Origin: Diplolepis rosae
Taxonomy: Eukaryota; Arthropoda; Insecta; Hymenoptera; Diplolepididae
Direction: 5' to 3'
DNA: 64,000 nt
NCBI GenBank assembly: GCA_030998225.1
Contig: JAPYXD010000701.1
Span: 13,810,501-13,874,500, forward strand
Each line of letters starts with the position of its first letter. Position 1 is the stretch's first letter. Below are positions 11,828 to 25,105 of the stretch, piece by piece. The notes beneath the pieces are model-generated. The model did not search any database and was not told the origin of the DNA. It saw only the letters and a program-made list of their open reading frames with translations. The translations under genes were made by a program, and so were the position numbers.

Positions 11828-12198
11828 TATTAGAGACTTTCTACCGGGACAATCACCAAAACATAGTTTTTTATTTATATTAAAATATTATTTAAAGAAA
11901 AATGTTTCGACATATTTCATTTAATACATTGGCTCTGCCAAAGCATTTCACGTCTAATGATAAAAAAACAAACGATTTCATCAAAAATTAACCGAGTAAT
12001 AGCAATTTATCTTTTGAAAAACACTAATTTTTGATCATTTGTGATGAGGAAAAATTGAGTGTTTTTAATTTTTATCTAAAAAACTATTAAGGCTGCATAA
12101 AAATTGTATTAAGATAAAAAATGCGTCATCACAAATCCTATAAAACGGTATTTTTTTTGTAAATGACCGAAAAAAAATTTTTATCACGATTTTCGTGT
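11828..12198. other. AT-rich spacer
   Basis: Nothing recognisable apart from runs of A and T. Confidence 0.4.
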
Positions 12199-12371
12199 AT
12201 GTCACAACCCGTCACCGTATTGTAATAGACGCATTATGCTCCGCTGTATCGTAATACGCACATGCGCAGTTCAATTTTTACATTATGTTCCTCTGTATCG
12301 TAATACACAACATTACGCTATTCTCAACTGTAGCATAAAAACGCATTAATGCGTCGGAGGCACATAAATTG
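12199..12371. repeat. Solo arm of the 41652-42742 foldback family
   Basis: Matches about 42430-42555: catgcgcagttcaattttta, then cgtaatacacaacattacgc, then actgtagc..aaaacg and cgtcggaggcaca. Diverged but collinear, about 170 bp. Confidence 0.75.
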
Positions 12372-14879
12372 AATAATTTCACTAATTCAAACTCAGAGAT
12401 TACGTAAAGAAATGTTTGGAACTTCGAAATAATTTATCTAGATTATTTATTAAGTCAATGTTCTGCTTATATACATACGAATTTATCAATGCAAAAGATA
12501 TGAATAATGTAACTTCATAATTAGGCATATAAAATTAATGAAAAATAGGTGCAATTATATGGCTTGTTAAGATTTTGTCCTGCGTTAACATTAATAAAAT
12601 GTTTACTCGAAGTTTTTTGTGTTCAAGTGAACAGTAATTTCACGCATGTCTACGCATATCCTTGATTTTCACCTGTCGAATTATCGTTGAGAATTAGATT
12701 GGCTAGAAATACCGGTTTTAGCCAACTTGATTGCAATGAAATTATCGTTCGCTTACTTGCCACCCCATTGCGTTATAACATGTTTTAACATTCATAGGGG
12801 CTAATGACAGACATTGACATTAAATTTTCCACATTATACAAGTCAATAATAACATAAAATTATTTTCAATGCGAGGCTTACACTGAAGGAAACTTTTTTT
12901 CTGTATGCTATTTTGACAATATGATTTTTACCGCCGATTCAAGAGTAATGTTCTGCTATTTTAAATTTTTTAAACGTCATTAGTGAATAATTATTTTCAA
13001 TGCTTTAATATTTTTATTATTTATTTATTGGTTGCCATAATCAACTCTTGGTTAACATAGCCACGAGTTGGTTGATGTTACTATTCAAGATAGTTACACC
13101 AACCAAAACCTTTTGATGAGTTTGTAATATTTTTAAATTCATGTTTCAAAACTTCAACATTTCCAATATTACTCTTTAGCCCTATCTGATAATTTTAATA
13201 ATAATTCAAACACTCAAATCTCCTTTTCGTGAAGTTTTAATATTACAGATTCTACCAACTTCTATCAAATTTTGTAAATAACTATAGTTTTTGTTATTCT
13301 TACCTACTAATTTTATGTTTAGTGATTGAAAATGTTGTATTGAGAATATCAGAAGTACAAAGTTACAAAATGTTGTAATTTTAAAAGTAATTTACATTAA
13401 AAAACTATATTCACATTTTTCAAGCCTAAATTATTCCAAGGTTCTGACTTTAAATCGTTCAATTCTCATAATTTTTTACATTATTTTTTTTTTATTTCTT
13501 GGAACTTTAAATTTTTTTACTCAAAATTTGGTAATTTTTCTGTGTTTTTATTATTCTATTTCAAAAGTAATAACATTATCTGATAAACTATATGTCTTGA
13601 ATATTTGTAAATAAATCACAGCAACACAAATTTATTTTTTTACCACGTGTAATTTTATATGAATTCTTTTTACCAAAAAATATTTCTTTGTGACGCTAAT
13701 TAATTAACAACTTTTCTTCGACATCGCCTTACTACTTACAAATGTAAATAATTATATCTAGATGGAACAATAATAGAGATTTTTTGAATTTTCTAATGCA
13801 GTCCATGAGAATAAAATAAAATACTAATAAATCGAATAAAATTACAAGAATTACTAATTTAATTACTAGATCAAAATTCGCTTCCGAAATTTCGGCCTTT
13901 TCAGTAGTTTTTTACGGAAGCAACATTTCACTAATCAAGGCTCCACGAGTCTTGAGTCTAATTATCTAACTGAGATCATTTTGTCGATCCGACTAGACGT
14001 GTACATATCGAATTCATTCAGACATCAAGGCTGAAATACTCAAGGATACCATTCAGAGGTCCATGAAATCAGACATTCTCCTGACCTTCTCTTATTGGAA
14101 AACTAGGAAATCCCCTTTCTTCCTCACTATTTTTCGATTTAGAAAAATAGCAATGAATTATTCGTTTCATTAAATGTAGGAAAAAAACGACTCTCTGTTC
14201 TACATTCATAAACTCGTATACAATTACTCAGTTTGCAAGATTAAATTAGAATTTTCAAAAATTTTTTAAAAATCTCTGTTAAAGCCCAATTTGATCCATC
14301 AATGATTTTAAAATTCGCATAAATGTACATATCACCTTTCACATAAATTACGCGAATGTCAGTAATCGGTAAAGTGAAGATTCCGTTATCTTATTCTTGC
14401 AAATGTCATATTACTAAAGTAGTCATATTTCACAAAAATACTTTCCGAAATGTTAAAGCTACCAGATAATAAATTTGCAGAACACAGCAGTATAAAAAAT
14501 TAGATTTATTACGCATTTATTTTTATGGTTAAAATGTCCTTGTGATGTAGCCTTATAGAAAAGTAGTCAATTTATTTCTTTAATTTAATCCTTCATTAAG
14601 CTATGAAAACTCTTTTCAACAAAAATTTCAATTTCTGGGTGATTGTTAAATTGTTTATACAGTTTATAGAGTATCAAGAGAAATTCTACACTGACGTTAA
14701 AATCTTTATTTTTATCGAGAGTTTTTTATCAACTGATTTTAAATTCCTATTTTGCGTAAGCCACGTGACAAATCTTTTATTTTTCTTACAGACGCCATTA
14801 AGGTAGTAATTTTTTTCTGCTCGGTCATTGGCTTCAATAAAAATAGTACATGTTTGAATTTTGTACTTTTGTTTCGATT
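12372..14879. other. AT-rich intergenic region
   Basis: I see no genes, RNA genes or bounded elements. The sequence is strongly AT-rich with scattered short inverted words (for example around ccaactcgtggctatg/ttggttgat near 13040-13075). Confidence 0.4.
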
Positions 14880-15551
14880 AAGGTAGTTGATCCACGAAAA
14901 TTAAACCTCAGGCAAAAATAGATAATTTTGCTTTCAAGAGTAGCAATATTATTATTGAAGTGCTATTTTGAAAGAGAAAAGATTATTTTACATGCAAAAA
15001 ATTTGAAACACAGAAAAATAATTTTATTAATAAATTTTATTTTTGCCCCAACTTTTTTTCTTATCGCTTCTTACCAAATTTTAAAAAATTATGCGATTTT
15101 AATAAACTACAAATCACTTTTCCAAAAAAAAAAATTTCCTACAACTTAACAATTTCCAATTTTCGAAAATGAATAGATTATTATCAAATTCAGCAATTTG
15201 TCTATAAAAATTTCGATTTGGAAAATGTTTTTTTAATGGATTCAGTAATTAAATAATTTATTTTTAAAAATCAGAAACGGTGAAGTTGTGGGAAATCTTT
15301 TCTCTGAACAAATGATTCATGATTTATTAGAATCACATAATTTTTTAAAATTTAGTAAGAAGCGATAAGGAAAAAAGTTGGGTCAAAAATAAAATGTATT
15401 AATAAAATTATTTTTCTGTGTTTTAAATTTTTTGCATGTAAAATAATCTTTTCTCTTTCAAAATAGCCCTTCAATAATAATATTGCTATTCTTGGAAGCA
15501 AAATTATCTATTTTTGACTGAGGTATAATTTTCGTGGATGAAAACTACCTT
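14880..15551. repeat. Foldback element, AAGGTAGTT family, copy A
   Basis: Ends aaggtagttgatccacgaaa and ttcgtggatgaaaactacctt are inverted. The arms of about 330 bp are complementary along their length, joining near 15215. Flanked by t/a-rich sequence; no TSD assigned. Each arm carries the same short hydrophobic open frame (14928-15149 here). Other copies: 21715-22087 (partial), 26308-26914 (complete) and 63724-64000 (cut by the window end), with a fragment near 51660-51830. Confidence 0.88.
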
Positions 15552-16171
15552 AAGTAATAAATTTTTATATGACAAATGATTAAGAACAATACGTAATAGA
15601 TAGTAATAAATATTAAAGAATAGAAAAAATAGAAATTTTCTGTAATCATCGTACGGTTTTACTATAATTCATGGTTATTACCAACGACATAAATCTAAAT
15701 ACAGACTTTGTCTTATAACGTTTTTTAAAACAGAATACTTCGCGAAGAATTAACGATTTCTTAGTAGGATTTTTATTGTTACGTAAAATACATCATAGTT
15801 TGGTTTAGTGCCTATTGATTAATTATAGATACAAATAAGTTTATATAATCGGAAGTTAACCCACAACTCTGCCTCACAGATTTTACAGTTGCAGCTTTTG
15901 AAAAGCTATAAAATCAATATTTTCATCAATGATTCATTTTCAATTTTAAAAAGCTATTTCAAGCGCGAATATCTTCAATTTAATTAACCATTGTATTTTC
16001 AAATTTATTATCTAATCATCTCCAACTTGAAAATTTAATTTACTCCAAATAAAATTTTAAACATTAAGGCTAAACTTTCCTTTTCGGATCTAAAACTAAC
16101 ATAATTTTGTGCGCAATAATTCTGTAATGCATAGAAACATGAAAATTGGATTGAGTCTAATGGCTTTTTAA
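15552..16171. other. AT-rich spacer
   Basis: No gene or element seen. Confidence 0.4.
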
Positions 16172-16264
16172 CCCTCCGAATAACGGGTAAAAAATTTGAC
16201 ACAATTTTACATTAAAAAAACAAAAGCGTGGGGTCGTCAGGGACCCCACCCGGTATTCGGAGGG
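16172..16264. mobile_element. 93-bp TTAA-flanked mini-element
   Basis: Perfect TTAA on both sides (16168-16171, 16265-16268). Inverted ends ccctccgaataacgggt and acccggtattcggaggg, one mismatch. Tiny piggyBac-type MITE; the ends begin with the same CCCTCCG as the element at 5199-5435. Confidence 0.85.
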
Positions 16265-16545
16265 TTAATGAGATTATAGAAATATCTAATGAACGAAAAA
16301 CCCTGCGATGCAAAATTATAATGCACTTCTATTCTTTTGATGCATAACAACTAAATATCTACAATTGATAACTTCAGTTTTAAATGCCACTTTTTCTTTA
16401 CTGATATTATGTCATGGCCGATCATGGATAATTGTTATATAAATAACGTGCACCAAAGACTGAAGAATTACGCAAAACTAGCATCTAATGCAAAAATAAA
16501 AATGGCCTTTTTAGGCGAGTGTAATTTTTTTGCCAATAAAGCCTG

Positions 16546-16764
16546 CTCTCTAAATTTGAATCAGTAAAAATCTACTAATTATCAGTGCAATTTGACTGAT
16601 TCAAATGGCTAAAAAGAGGTTACTGTAAATCAATCAAATTTCACTGATTATTTCAGTAAAAATTGACTAATTTAACAGTGAAAAATATTTTTCACTGATG
16701 AATCAGTGAAAAGGCAAATTACTGATTCAAACAGTGAAAATTTGACTGATTCAGATTTAGAGAG
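16546..16764. repeat. CTCTCTAAAT-ended MITE, copy 1
   Basis: Ends ctctctaaatttgaatcagt and actgattcagatttagagag. The interior is packed with 'cactgatt', 'aatcagtgaaaa' and 'gaaaaatatttttcactg' words in both directions, likely subterminal binding-site-like repeats. Longer copies are at 51849-52119 and 52868-53136, a partial one at 57304-57436. Confidence 0.85.
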
Positions 16765-17635
16765 TATTGTCGCATGATACACATGATATTTTTTTCCATT
16801 CAGGTATGAATTTGGCGAGTTTGTCATGCTTGTAAGAAAAAAAAAATTAGAGAAATAATCTTAAAATCTTGAAATCAAGCAAAGTCAGTCATATACAGCT
16901 GACATCAAATTTCTCGGATGGATTTCTTCATAAAGCATCTTCGCACTGATATTAAGTAAATTTGAGGTATTTTAACCAGTTTTTATAATCAAATTGTCCT
17001 TAACTACATTCTTCAAGTATGAGTCTAGAAATCTGATTGAAATAACCAGTTTCCGGGTTACCTGAAACAAAAACATAGCTGAGGATGAATTCAATCACGC
17101 AAATTCATCTTAGCGCTTGTTAAAGCAAAATATATCGGAAAATTAATTTTCATCGTCACAACCTTAAGTAGTCTATCTACGTCCGTTTTTATCTCCTCTA
17201 CCATTTTCCAAATTTTGAGAACAACATTTTATATAGTTTGGACACAAACATGTAGAAACTGTACCAAATAATTGTTCACATGAACTTGCTACTTTTCTCA
17301 AGTATCAGATGCCCTCAAGAATACTTTGGAAATAATTGTTTATAATACGTAACATCTTTTACATAACTATTTGAATATACAAGTGTAAAGAGAAGGTTTC
17401 TATTATTGGAAAAATAAATAAATTATATCTAATTTTGCTCATAAAAACATGAATAAAAGATTTGATTATTTAAAAAAATTAATAAATGTATTTTTTATAA
17501 TTATAATAATAATTTCGTGTGCAATATTAAATATAATTTACTTTATTTTTAAATAATCAAACCTTTTATTTACACTTCTGTATTGAAATTGTTTTTTTCA
17601 AAGTATTTTATTATTATAATAATTTTCAAAATATT

Positions 17636-17671
<36 letters not shown>

Positions 17672-20600
17672 TTGTCACTCTTGCTGCATACTAAAGAAAT
17701 CTTATGGTGCAAATTCGTATGTAAATTTAGACAAAATTTATGTTTTTTTATAATATTCTAATCATTCTTCTACTTTTGAAAAATTCCCTTTAATATCCTG
17801 AAAGTTAATAAAACTTTGCTTCCAATAAGCTCTAGTTGGAAGTAAAATGTTAATTTCATAAAGAGATACTACAAAAAATGGCCAATTTTGATCTCTTCAT
17901 AAAATGTTTATAACTCTGCAAAATAATTAACACACACGCATATATATATATGTATATATCTAAATTGTAAAAAGGTTAGGTATTTCAAACACTTTCCAAA
18001 GTGTTTTATTCGAACCTTTTATTTTTAAAATTTGAAGTTGTAGTTCATTTACAAAGCTATAAAATATTGAAATCGGTATTTTGCTTTAAAATATTAAGCA
18101 TTTATTGACTTCAAATTTGACTGGAAAATTATTTCTTGAGTGTTTGAATCATCCTAAAATTTAAAAAAATCTCTTAGATATTAGTTTTAGGTGAATGTTT
18201 TCAAAAATATCTGAAAAAGAAGGGTAATATCTTAAATTATAAATTATGTCATTTTGAATTTGTCGTCTGCTTCGCGCCTCTTTTACACAAAGTCGAGAGA
18301 AACATAATTCTCGATTTTGGCTCAACAGCCGACAGCGTGAAATCGGAGCATAAAAGTGGGACACACGAAAAAGCCGCAATTGGTTGTGTGAGGATCCACA
18401 CGGGTCAGTAGTGGGGGCCCAAAACGTCCACGTTCTGCTAACATTGTCGTGACCTAGAGGTCGAAAAATATTGATCGTAAATAATTTTGACGAAGAAATC
18501 CTGGCTCCTTCTAGTTGCGGTCCAGTTCGCATTATTCATCAAAGTAGCTCACCAGGTTGTAGTGTAAAATAGCTCTGAAAATTTGTTTGAGAAAAGAAGA
18601 AACTATTTTTTTTTAAATTCCATGTCAAATAATTTCTCTACACTGTAGTCGGATAATAGGGGAACTTGGTTTAGGAGCTTCTTAGAATTAGTTTGGTAAT
18701 TATGCGGTGCGAGGGGTAAAAAAGTGGCAATGTAAACAACTTGAAGTCGTTAAATGCCTTAATAAAAAAAAGGAGCAGCTGAACTTCTTGTTCGCTTTAA
18801 CTCTCTCTCTCTCTCATGACTGAAATAGTTCTCACGGTCCTGGTTGTTTTGATCTGAGGATTACCTGAGTTTAAAGAGACAACACCCGAAATTGCCCTTA
18901 TTATGCGACTTTGGTGTATATGAAAATTAAATATAATTTTTAGAGCTGACAATCGTGTAAAAAAATATTTAGTGGTTTTAATTGTATCAAATATCAAGTA
19001 TGAGAACTCGAGATAAAAGGAGGCCCCGTTTTAATTTTAATGTAAAGAGCTTTTCAAATAGAACGTAATAATTTTCAGGGAAGAAAAAAATTGGATCGTG
19101 TGAAACTGAGGAAGCCTTACTCAAAATTTCTAACTGGGCTCCAACTGGGCCAATATAGGTAGTTGATATACCACTTCTGGGTGTACAATGTGCGCCAATT
19201 TTGGCCGGATCTTGGTATAATAATGGTTTTAATGTGGCTTGATTTGCAATACTAGAAAAATCAAATCAACAGTTGTTCAGGGATTCCCATATTATTATTG
19301 AAAGAGTGGCTTACTCCATAGTATTATCAAACTTGGCCCAATCTGGGCTTGATTTTAAGATTGTAAGATACTGTATTGGCCCAAGAATGGTACACTGAGG
19401 CAACGCTTTTATGAAATCAACAGAAATATTTTGTTTGTATTTGTGGAACCAAATTTCTTTGAATCTCAGCAAATGTTTCTGTTAAATTGACAGAATTTTG
19501 ATTATTTCAAGAACAAATTCTTTTAAGTCAATAATATGTTTTTTTTATATAACAAGAAAATTTTGTTAAGTTGACATTTTTCGTCCAACTCGATAATTTT
19601 CTTCACGATACCCCCACCTTAACAAATTTATCTAATTTGAGCGTTATTAACCTTCATGAATAATTTATATTTTCGCATATTCTATACCTTTGGATCTATT
19701 ATAGTCATATGACTCATTAATTAGTAGAATTCAAGAAATGAACAAGTATCAAGGGTACATTTTTGCATCTCGTTTGTATGGATATTGATACAATGTTGTC
19801 GCTTAAACTATGCATTATAAATTTTAAATTATGAATACATATAATTATGAGAAATTAAGATAGTTTTATATATCTGCCGAAGGAGATTCGTTACGCATAT
19901 CATTTGTAATTATTTCAATCATACTTCATCCAAGTTCCTCTTGCGTATTGTGTCAGGGTCAAATTCGATCTAAGATACCTCTATCCTGTCGCTAATCGTT
20001 TTAACTGTGCATTTTAAGATGCAAATTGAAATCGATAAGATTTTTATAATTTATTAAATGTTAGATAACATTTGATGTATGCGTGCTTTAATTAATATTT
20101 ATTCTAGAATGTTAAATGGGGAAAAATACTTATCGAAAATTTCTAATCTATTTGGAAACGCATAATAAATTCTAGAGCTACGTTCTTTTTTCAATAATTC
20201 AATTTATTTTACCATCAAGATGGGAATTTTAATCGGTAATTTAGTGTATTCTATAATAGAAATCCTAATGAATATTGAATTATTAGAAAAAAATTGCTGA
20301 AGAAGGAACCATGTACGGAGCAGGGGAGTTTTTATATCACTACAAGACTTTACTTTAAACTCCGTTTTCCGCAAGTTGTGATTTTCCGCGTTTGTTGCAA
20401 TATATGTTTGAATAAAATCCAAAGTATTAGACACAGGCCTTTAAAATTTTCACCATTTATTCTTTGTTATATTAAAAGTATTTTTGGGTATAAAAAGCAC
20501 TCTAGCTAAAAAAATAAATACAAAATTTTTTTTTTCATATTTTGGGATATTTTTATTTATTTTTTCACTTTATTTTATTTGTAACATTTTTTCAGTCATG

Positions 20601-21079
20601 TTACCTTACTCTCCATACCCAAAAGTTGCTGCACATTGTAAGGAACAAAATATAAAAATAATCATGTCAACTGCTTGAAAAACAAAAAAGTTATTCAAGG
20701 TCAAAAAATGTCAAAAAAATGCCCAAAAACTCAAAATTATTAGTTTAAAAATACACAAAGGTGCTGGAATTTAAAAAAAGTTAAAACCTTTCTAAATAAA
20801 GTTACTAAACATAAAAAAAATTAAATAGAAGGTCTAAACTCAAAATATAAAAATGAAAATATAAAGGTGGCAGATCCCCTTAAAATTAATATTTGGTAGC
20901 AGAACAATAAAATTTATAAAAAATATTAAAAATAATTTTTTCATTAAAAAAATCGTTATACAAATTTAATAAAGATACAACTTATCATGAGAAATTCCTG
21001 AACTAAATATAATCATTAAAAAAAATCATCCTATACTTCAAAATACATGACATATTAAGCTGGAAAAGGGTTTATGAAC
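16765..21079. other. AT-rich intergenic region with minor repeats
   Basis: No convincing gene. An ATT microsatellite lies at about 17639-17670 and a short CT run at 18801-18815. A GC-richer patch at 18240-18540 gives a minus-strand frame (18161-18532) without known motifs. Around 19130-19400 the words 'actgggcc', 'ttggccc' and 'gggctt' recur, hinting at a decayed repeat. Confidence 0.4.
17639..17670. repeat. (ATT)n microsatellite
   Basis: About ten consecutive att units. Confidence 0.95.
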
Positions 21080-21366
21080 AGAAAAGTCGGACTTCTGCCG
21101 GATCTTACGAACGGCATAGTACCGCGTCAGTTGTAAATAAGGAGCAATGCCAGCACTGATCATTAGTACCGCGCTGAGGGTTGTCGCGGTACTGGTTTAG
21201 TACTGCCCCAGTAGCAACAGACAGCTTCCAGACGAGTGAAATTTCGGACGAATACCAGTACCCAGCCGTTTTCTACCCGGTATTATGCCAGTACAACTCC
21301 AGTACCGACATCCGTCCGGCAGTACTTGCGCGGTACTAAGCCAGTTGTAAATTTCCACCTGAGAGT
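21080..21366. repeat. MITE with 'cagtac' repeats, copy 2
   Basis: Shares ggcatagtaccgcg, cagttgtaaataaggagc and the right end cagttgtaaatttccacctg with the copy at 6350-6733, and has the same internal gtactg/cagtac words. The left boundary is approximate. Confidence 0.75.
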
Positions 21367-21714
21367 CATGTAACTTTCTAATAATTTACATGATTAAAAA
21401 AATCTTCTTGCAAATATTTCAAAAAGGAAAAAATTGGTAGAACCATTTTAAGAAAATTTTTTTTTTATTTTAACCCTTTATTTTTATCTTACATATTTTG
21501 CTTCAAAAATGGAATTTTTTATTTTCCATATTTAAAATCAAAACATAAAATATACATGTTGTCAAAATATGTCCCACTGAGGATTTGTAAACTTCATTAA
21601 GGCAAATAATTTTTTATCTCGTCGTTTTTTTCGTATGTCACGTATTTTGTTTAAATAATGGAATTTTTTAATTTTAATCGTATTTTTTAAATAAAAATTC
21701 AAAATATACGTTTT
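21367..21714. repeat. Fragment related to the 59832-62149 element (reverse)
   Basis: Words such as 'cgtatgtcacgtattttg', 'aataatggaattttttaatt' and 'ttgtcaaaatatgtccc' match the complement of about 60740-60920. No ends present. Confidence 0.5.
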
Positions 21715-22087
21715 ATCAGAAAAATTATGCGATTTTAATAAATTACAAATCACTTTTTCAAGAAAAAGAATCCCTACAACTTAACTATTTCAAATTTTCA
21801 AAAATGAATAAATTATTATCAAATTCAGCAATTTGTTTATAAAAATTTCGTTTTGGTAAATGTTTTTTAATGGTTTCAGCCATTAAAGAATTTATTTTTA
21901 AAAAGCAGAAACGGTGGTCAAAAATAAAATTTATTAATAAAATTATTTTTCTGTGTTTCAAATTTTTTTCATGGAAAATAATCTTTTTTCTTTCAAAATA
22001 GCCCTTCAATAATAATTTTTGCTATTCTTGAAAGCAGAATTATCTATTTTTGCCTGAGGTCTAATTTTCGTGGATGAAAACTACCTT
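21715..22087. repeat. AAGGTAGTT foldback family, partial copy B
   Basis: Keeps part of one arm (attatgcgattttaataaat onwards) and most of the other, ending ttcgtggatgaaaactacctt. The outer part of the left arm is missing. Confidence 0.8.
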
Positions 22088-22094
22088 AAGTAAA

Positions 22095-22520
22095 AAATGG
22101 AATTTTGATATTGACTTTTTTCAAGTTTTAACATACTGTAACTTCCTTAATTTTAGTTTAATCGAAAAATGTTATTAGGATAATTAGTTGAGATTTATGA
22201 GCACTATCAGAAACAAGTATTGGAGTTTTTGATTTTTTCATAAAGTTTTTTTCAAAATCATATAAAATGCTCCTATTTTGATAATTTTTGTCCGATGTGA
22301 CTGGTTAACGAACTCATCCTTACTTTTCGGCTCCGATAAAGTACGCCAAAGCTCAATTCTATCGAGAGTTATCGAGTATAAAACCTACTACTACAGACAA
22401 ACACTTTTGTAAAAACCGTTTTTTCTGGCTCTGGGGGTCTCAAAACTTAAAGATTTGATGAAAATTTCGAAAGTGATTTTTCACATAAAACCAATACCTT
22501 CTCATATGATGGGAATGTAA
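22095..22520 (-). repeat. Fragment of the 59832-62149 hAT-like family
   Basis: Reverse-complement match to about 59865-60300: 'ctgggggtctcaaaac', 'cacataaaaccaatacc', 'ttacttttcggctccgat'. No terminal repeats retained. Confidence 0.75.
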
Positions 22521-24849
22521 AAACAATCAATAAATTTATTTAAATCAAAGAAATTTTTCTTTGACCGTATAGCAATGTACAAATTTGTTTGATACAAAAA
22601 AATTTTGTTTAAATTAAAAAAAAAAAATTTCTGGGTGTACAAATGTTTACACAAAATAAGCAGCATTGCCTTTTCCTTGTCTATGATGCTTAGAAAGTGA
22701 CTCGTTGATCAGAATATTTCGCACGTTAACCGGAACCTAGAACCAGTCAGTCAACGGCCTATCTAAGCCATGAAAGTAATTTACATTAACCTGTCATTCC
22801 GATCACGTGCTCTATTACGAATATGTTAATTTCCCAAATCGAATGAAAGAATATTGATAAACATTAAAGTATCAGATGCCGCCTTTGATACGTTTAATTT
22901 GACACATATTTTAAGCGCGTTAAACATATAAGTGTCAGTAATTCAAGATTATGGTAAATTTATTTGACTGGTATCACCTACAAAGTAATTACCTGTCTTT
23001 AAGGAATATTATCTGTCACAAATGATTTTAATCACAGATCAAAACCTAATTTTACAAGAAAAACATTTTTAGGTCATTTTTACTATATTTATACAGACAA
23101 AAGACAATTATGTATTATAAAATTTAATCGACCTTGTAATTCATTTTTTGAAAGAAGATTTGGGTAAGTTTTATCAAGAAAAGGAAAAAAAAGGAAAATT
23201 TTTTTAGAAAGTATTTAAAAGAATTCTGAATCATTTTTAAATTTTTTACAAGTTTCCAGGTTTTAAGAATTCCAGAATCTGAAAAAAGTGTTTTTCATTC
23301 TTTTGTGTCTATTTACCGTCGTTGTGTTGTCTTTGTTGTTTGTGGATGCGATAACTTTTGAAAGAATTGCTTTATCGAATCGGGCATTAGCCCACTTTTC
23401 TGGAATGCAGAAAGAAAGTTTGACTTCGTTAGCCAACCATATCCCACAAAAATTAGACCATTTCCAAAATTTTTGAAAAATACATTTTGGACCCAATCAA
23501 AAGTGTTTCATTTATAACCGAGGCTTCTGATTAGTTGCCAAGCGTAGTAGTTTTTTGCTAGCATATCGAAATTTTCTATGGTATAAATAAGCTCATTATC
23601 CAAAACGAATGTTTTAATCCAAAAAAAGTAAACAATATTGCAAGATTAGATAATTTGAAAAATTAAATTTACGTTGCAAATGCACCCAGAAAAAAGTTTT
23701 ATTTAAATTTAAGAAATCGTTTTTTTAACATCATTTCTTCAATTTGAAATAAAAGCACCTTCAGAACAAATATAAATTTATTTGGTTTTAAGAAATCACT
23801 TTTTTAGCCTTTTTTGAATGAAAGAAATTATTTTTTTTCTTTAAATTCAAGAAAATAATTCTGTTAATCACATTACACATGTACTTATGCAACTGCTCAG
23901 AATTTCATTTCTTAAAATCAAAGAAAAAAAACAATCAAGAAATTTCTATAAATCAAAGAAACTTTTCTTTGATCGTATTGGAATCCACAAATTTGTTTGA
24001 TTCAAAGAAATTTTTTTTTTTATCAAAGAAACTTTTCCTGGGTATGGACAAATAATTATGGATATTATAAGCTGCAACTCGAAAAACTTCCAATTAAAAT
24101 CTTACTTCATTGTTTTTTGTCTTTATAAGTTGTATTTATTTAATTGATAAAAAATCATTGTAATGACTTCAAGTAAAGTTGATTCATAGATAACTTTAAT
24201 GAAGTAAAAATTTATAAGAAATTTGTTATTAAAACCTTATAATGAAATTTAATTAGCAGAATTTTTCTTTAATTCTGAGCTTGGTTCCTGAAACTTTTTT
24301 CTCATTTTCCCTATACTTTGACCAACCTTGTGATTCCATTGCCAGGCCAATGATTGGCAAACATCCGGATAACGTAATCAATTACCTATAGTTGGACTGC
24401 ACTATTAGAAAATTATATCGTAATTTTCCAAAGCTCGCAGCTGAAGTTTAATACAGTTACAATTTCGAAAATCCAGATAAAATTTTAAAAAACTCAATTA
24501 CTTTTAAGTAAATTTCAGAACAAATATCGTAAAATTTTACATAGACTTTGTAACATCAAACTTTGGCAAATTTCCGAAAATTTCTAACATTGTGTGCTTC
24601 GGGTAACAAGGTTAGAGCAGACAATCTCAAGATTGGCCCAACCTTGGACCGCCAATATTCCGTGTGGGAATTGCCTTTTTTGCCTTTTTTTAAAAAGGTC
24701 AGTGTCCGGTCCTTAACAGACTGCCTGATTAAGAGAATAGTGTAAGGACCTTGATCAGGGTCATTATACGACCCGGAAATTCAATATACGGGAAAATATG
24801 TCATATCCATAATTTTTGGTTGCCTGAAAATGAAACTTTAGAAAAAACG
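22521..24849. other. AT-rich region with 'tttctttgattcaaagaaa' words
   Basis: No gene. Blocks at about 22540-22640 and 23690-24050 consist of degenerate tttctttga/tcaaagaaa palindromic words framed by 'cccaggaaaa'-type ends; similar blocks occur at 25730-25950 and 29815-30120. A chance frame covers 23263-23496. Confidence 0.45.
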
Positions 24850-25105
24850 ATTCCAAGGTCGGAATGATTCGGATTGAAAATCTGGTTTATATTAATCCGA
24901 GCTCAGATTCATTCGGATTGATACCTCAGATGGAAACGGAATTAATCGGATTAAGCCGAATTGATTCTGACCATTTTTTATCAAATGAGATACAAAACGT
25001 TTTTCGGATTGATTGGTAATGATACCGAATTATTCGAAAATAGATTTCGGGATGGCACGGAATAGCTCTGATTCATTCGGATTGAATTCCAATCCGGAAT
25101 TGCTA
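24850..25105. repeat. Diverged relative of the 5896-6241 palindrome
   Basis: Repeated 'attcggattga', 'gaatcgga..' words and the segment atttttatcaaatgagatac parallel the 5896-6241 element. The palindrome is decayed and its ends unclear. Confidence 0.6.

Noticed and set aside
14928..15149. Hydrophobic frame resembling a small membrane protein
   Set aside because: Part of a foldback arm and repeated in each copy; treated as transposon sequence pending a selection test.
17639..17670. Functional significance of the ATT run
   Set aside because: Ordinary microsatellite.
18161..18532. 123-codon minus-strand frame
   Set aside because: No recognisable domain; composition patch only.
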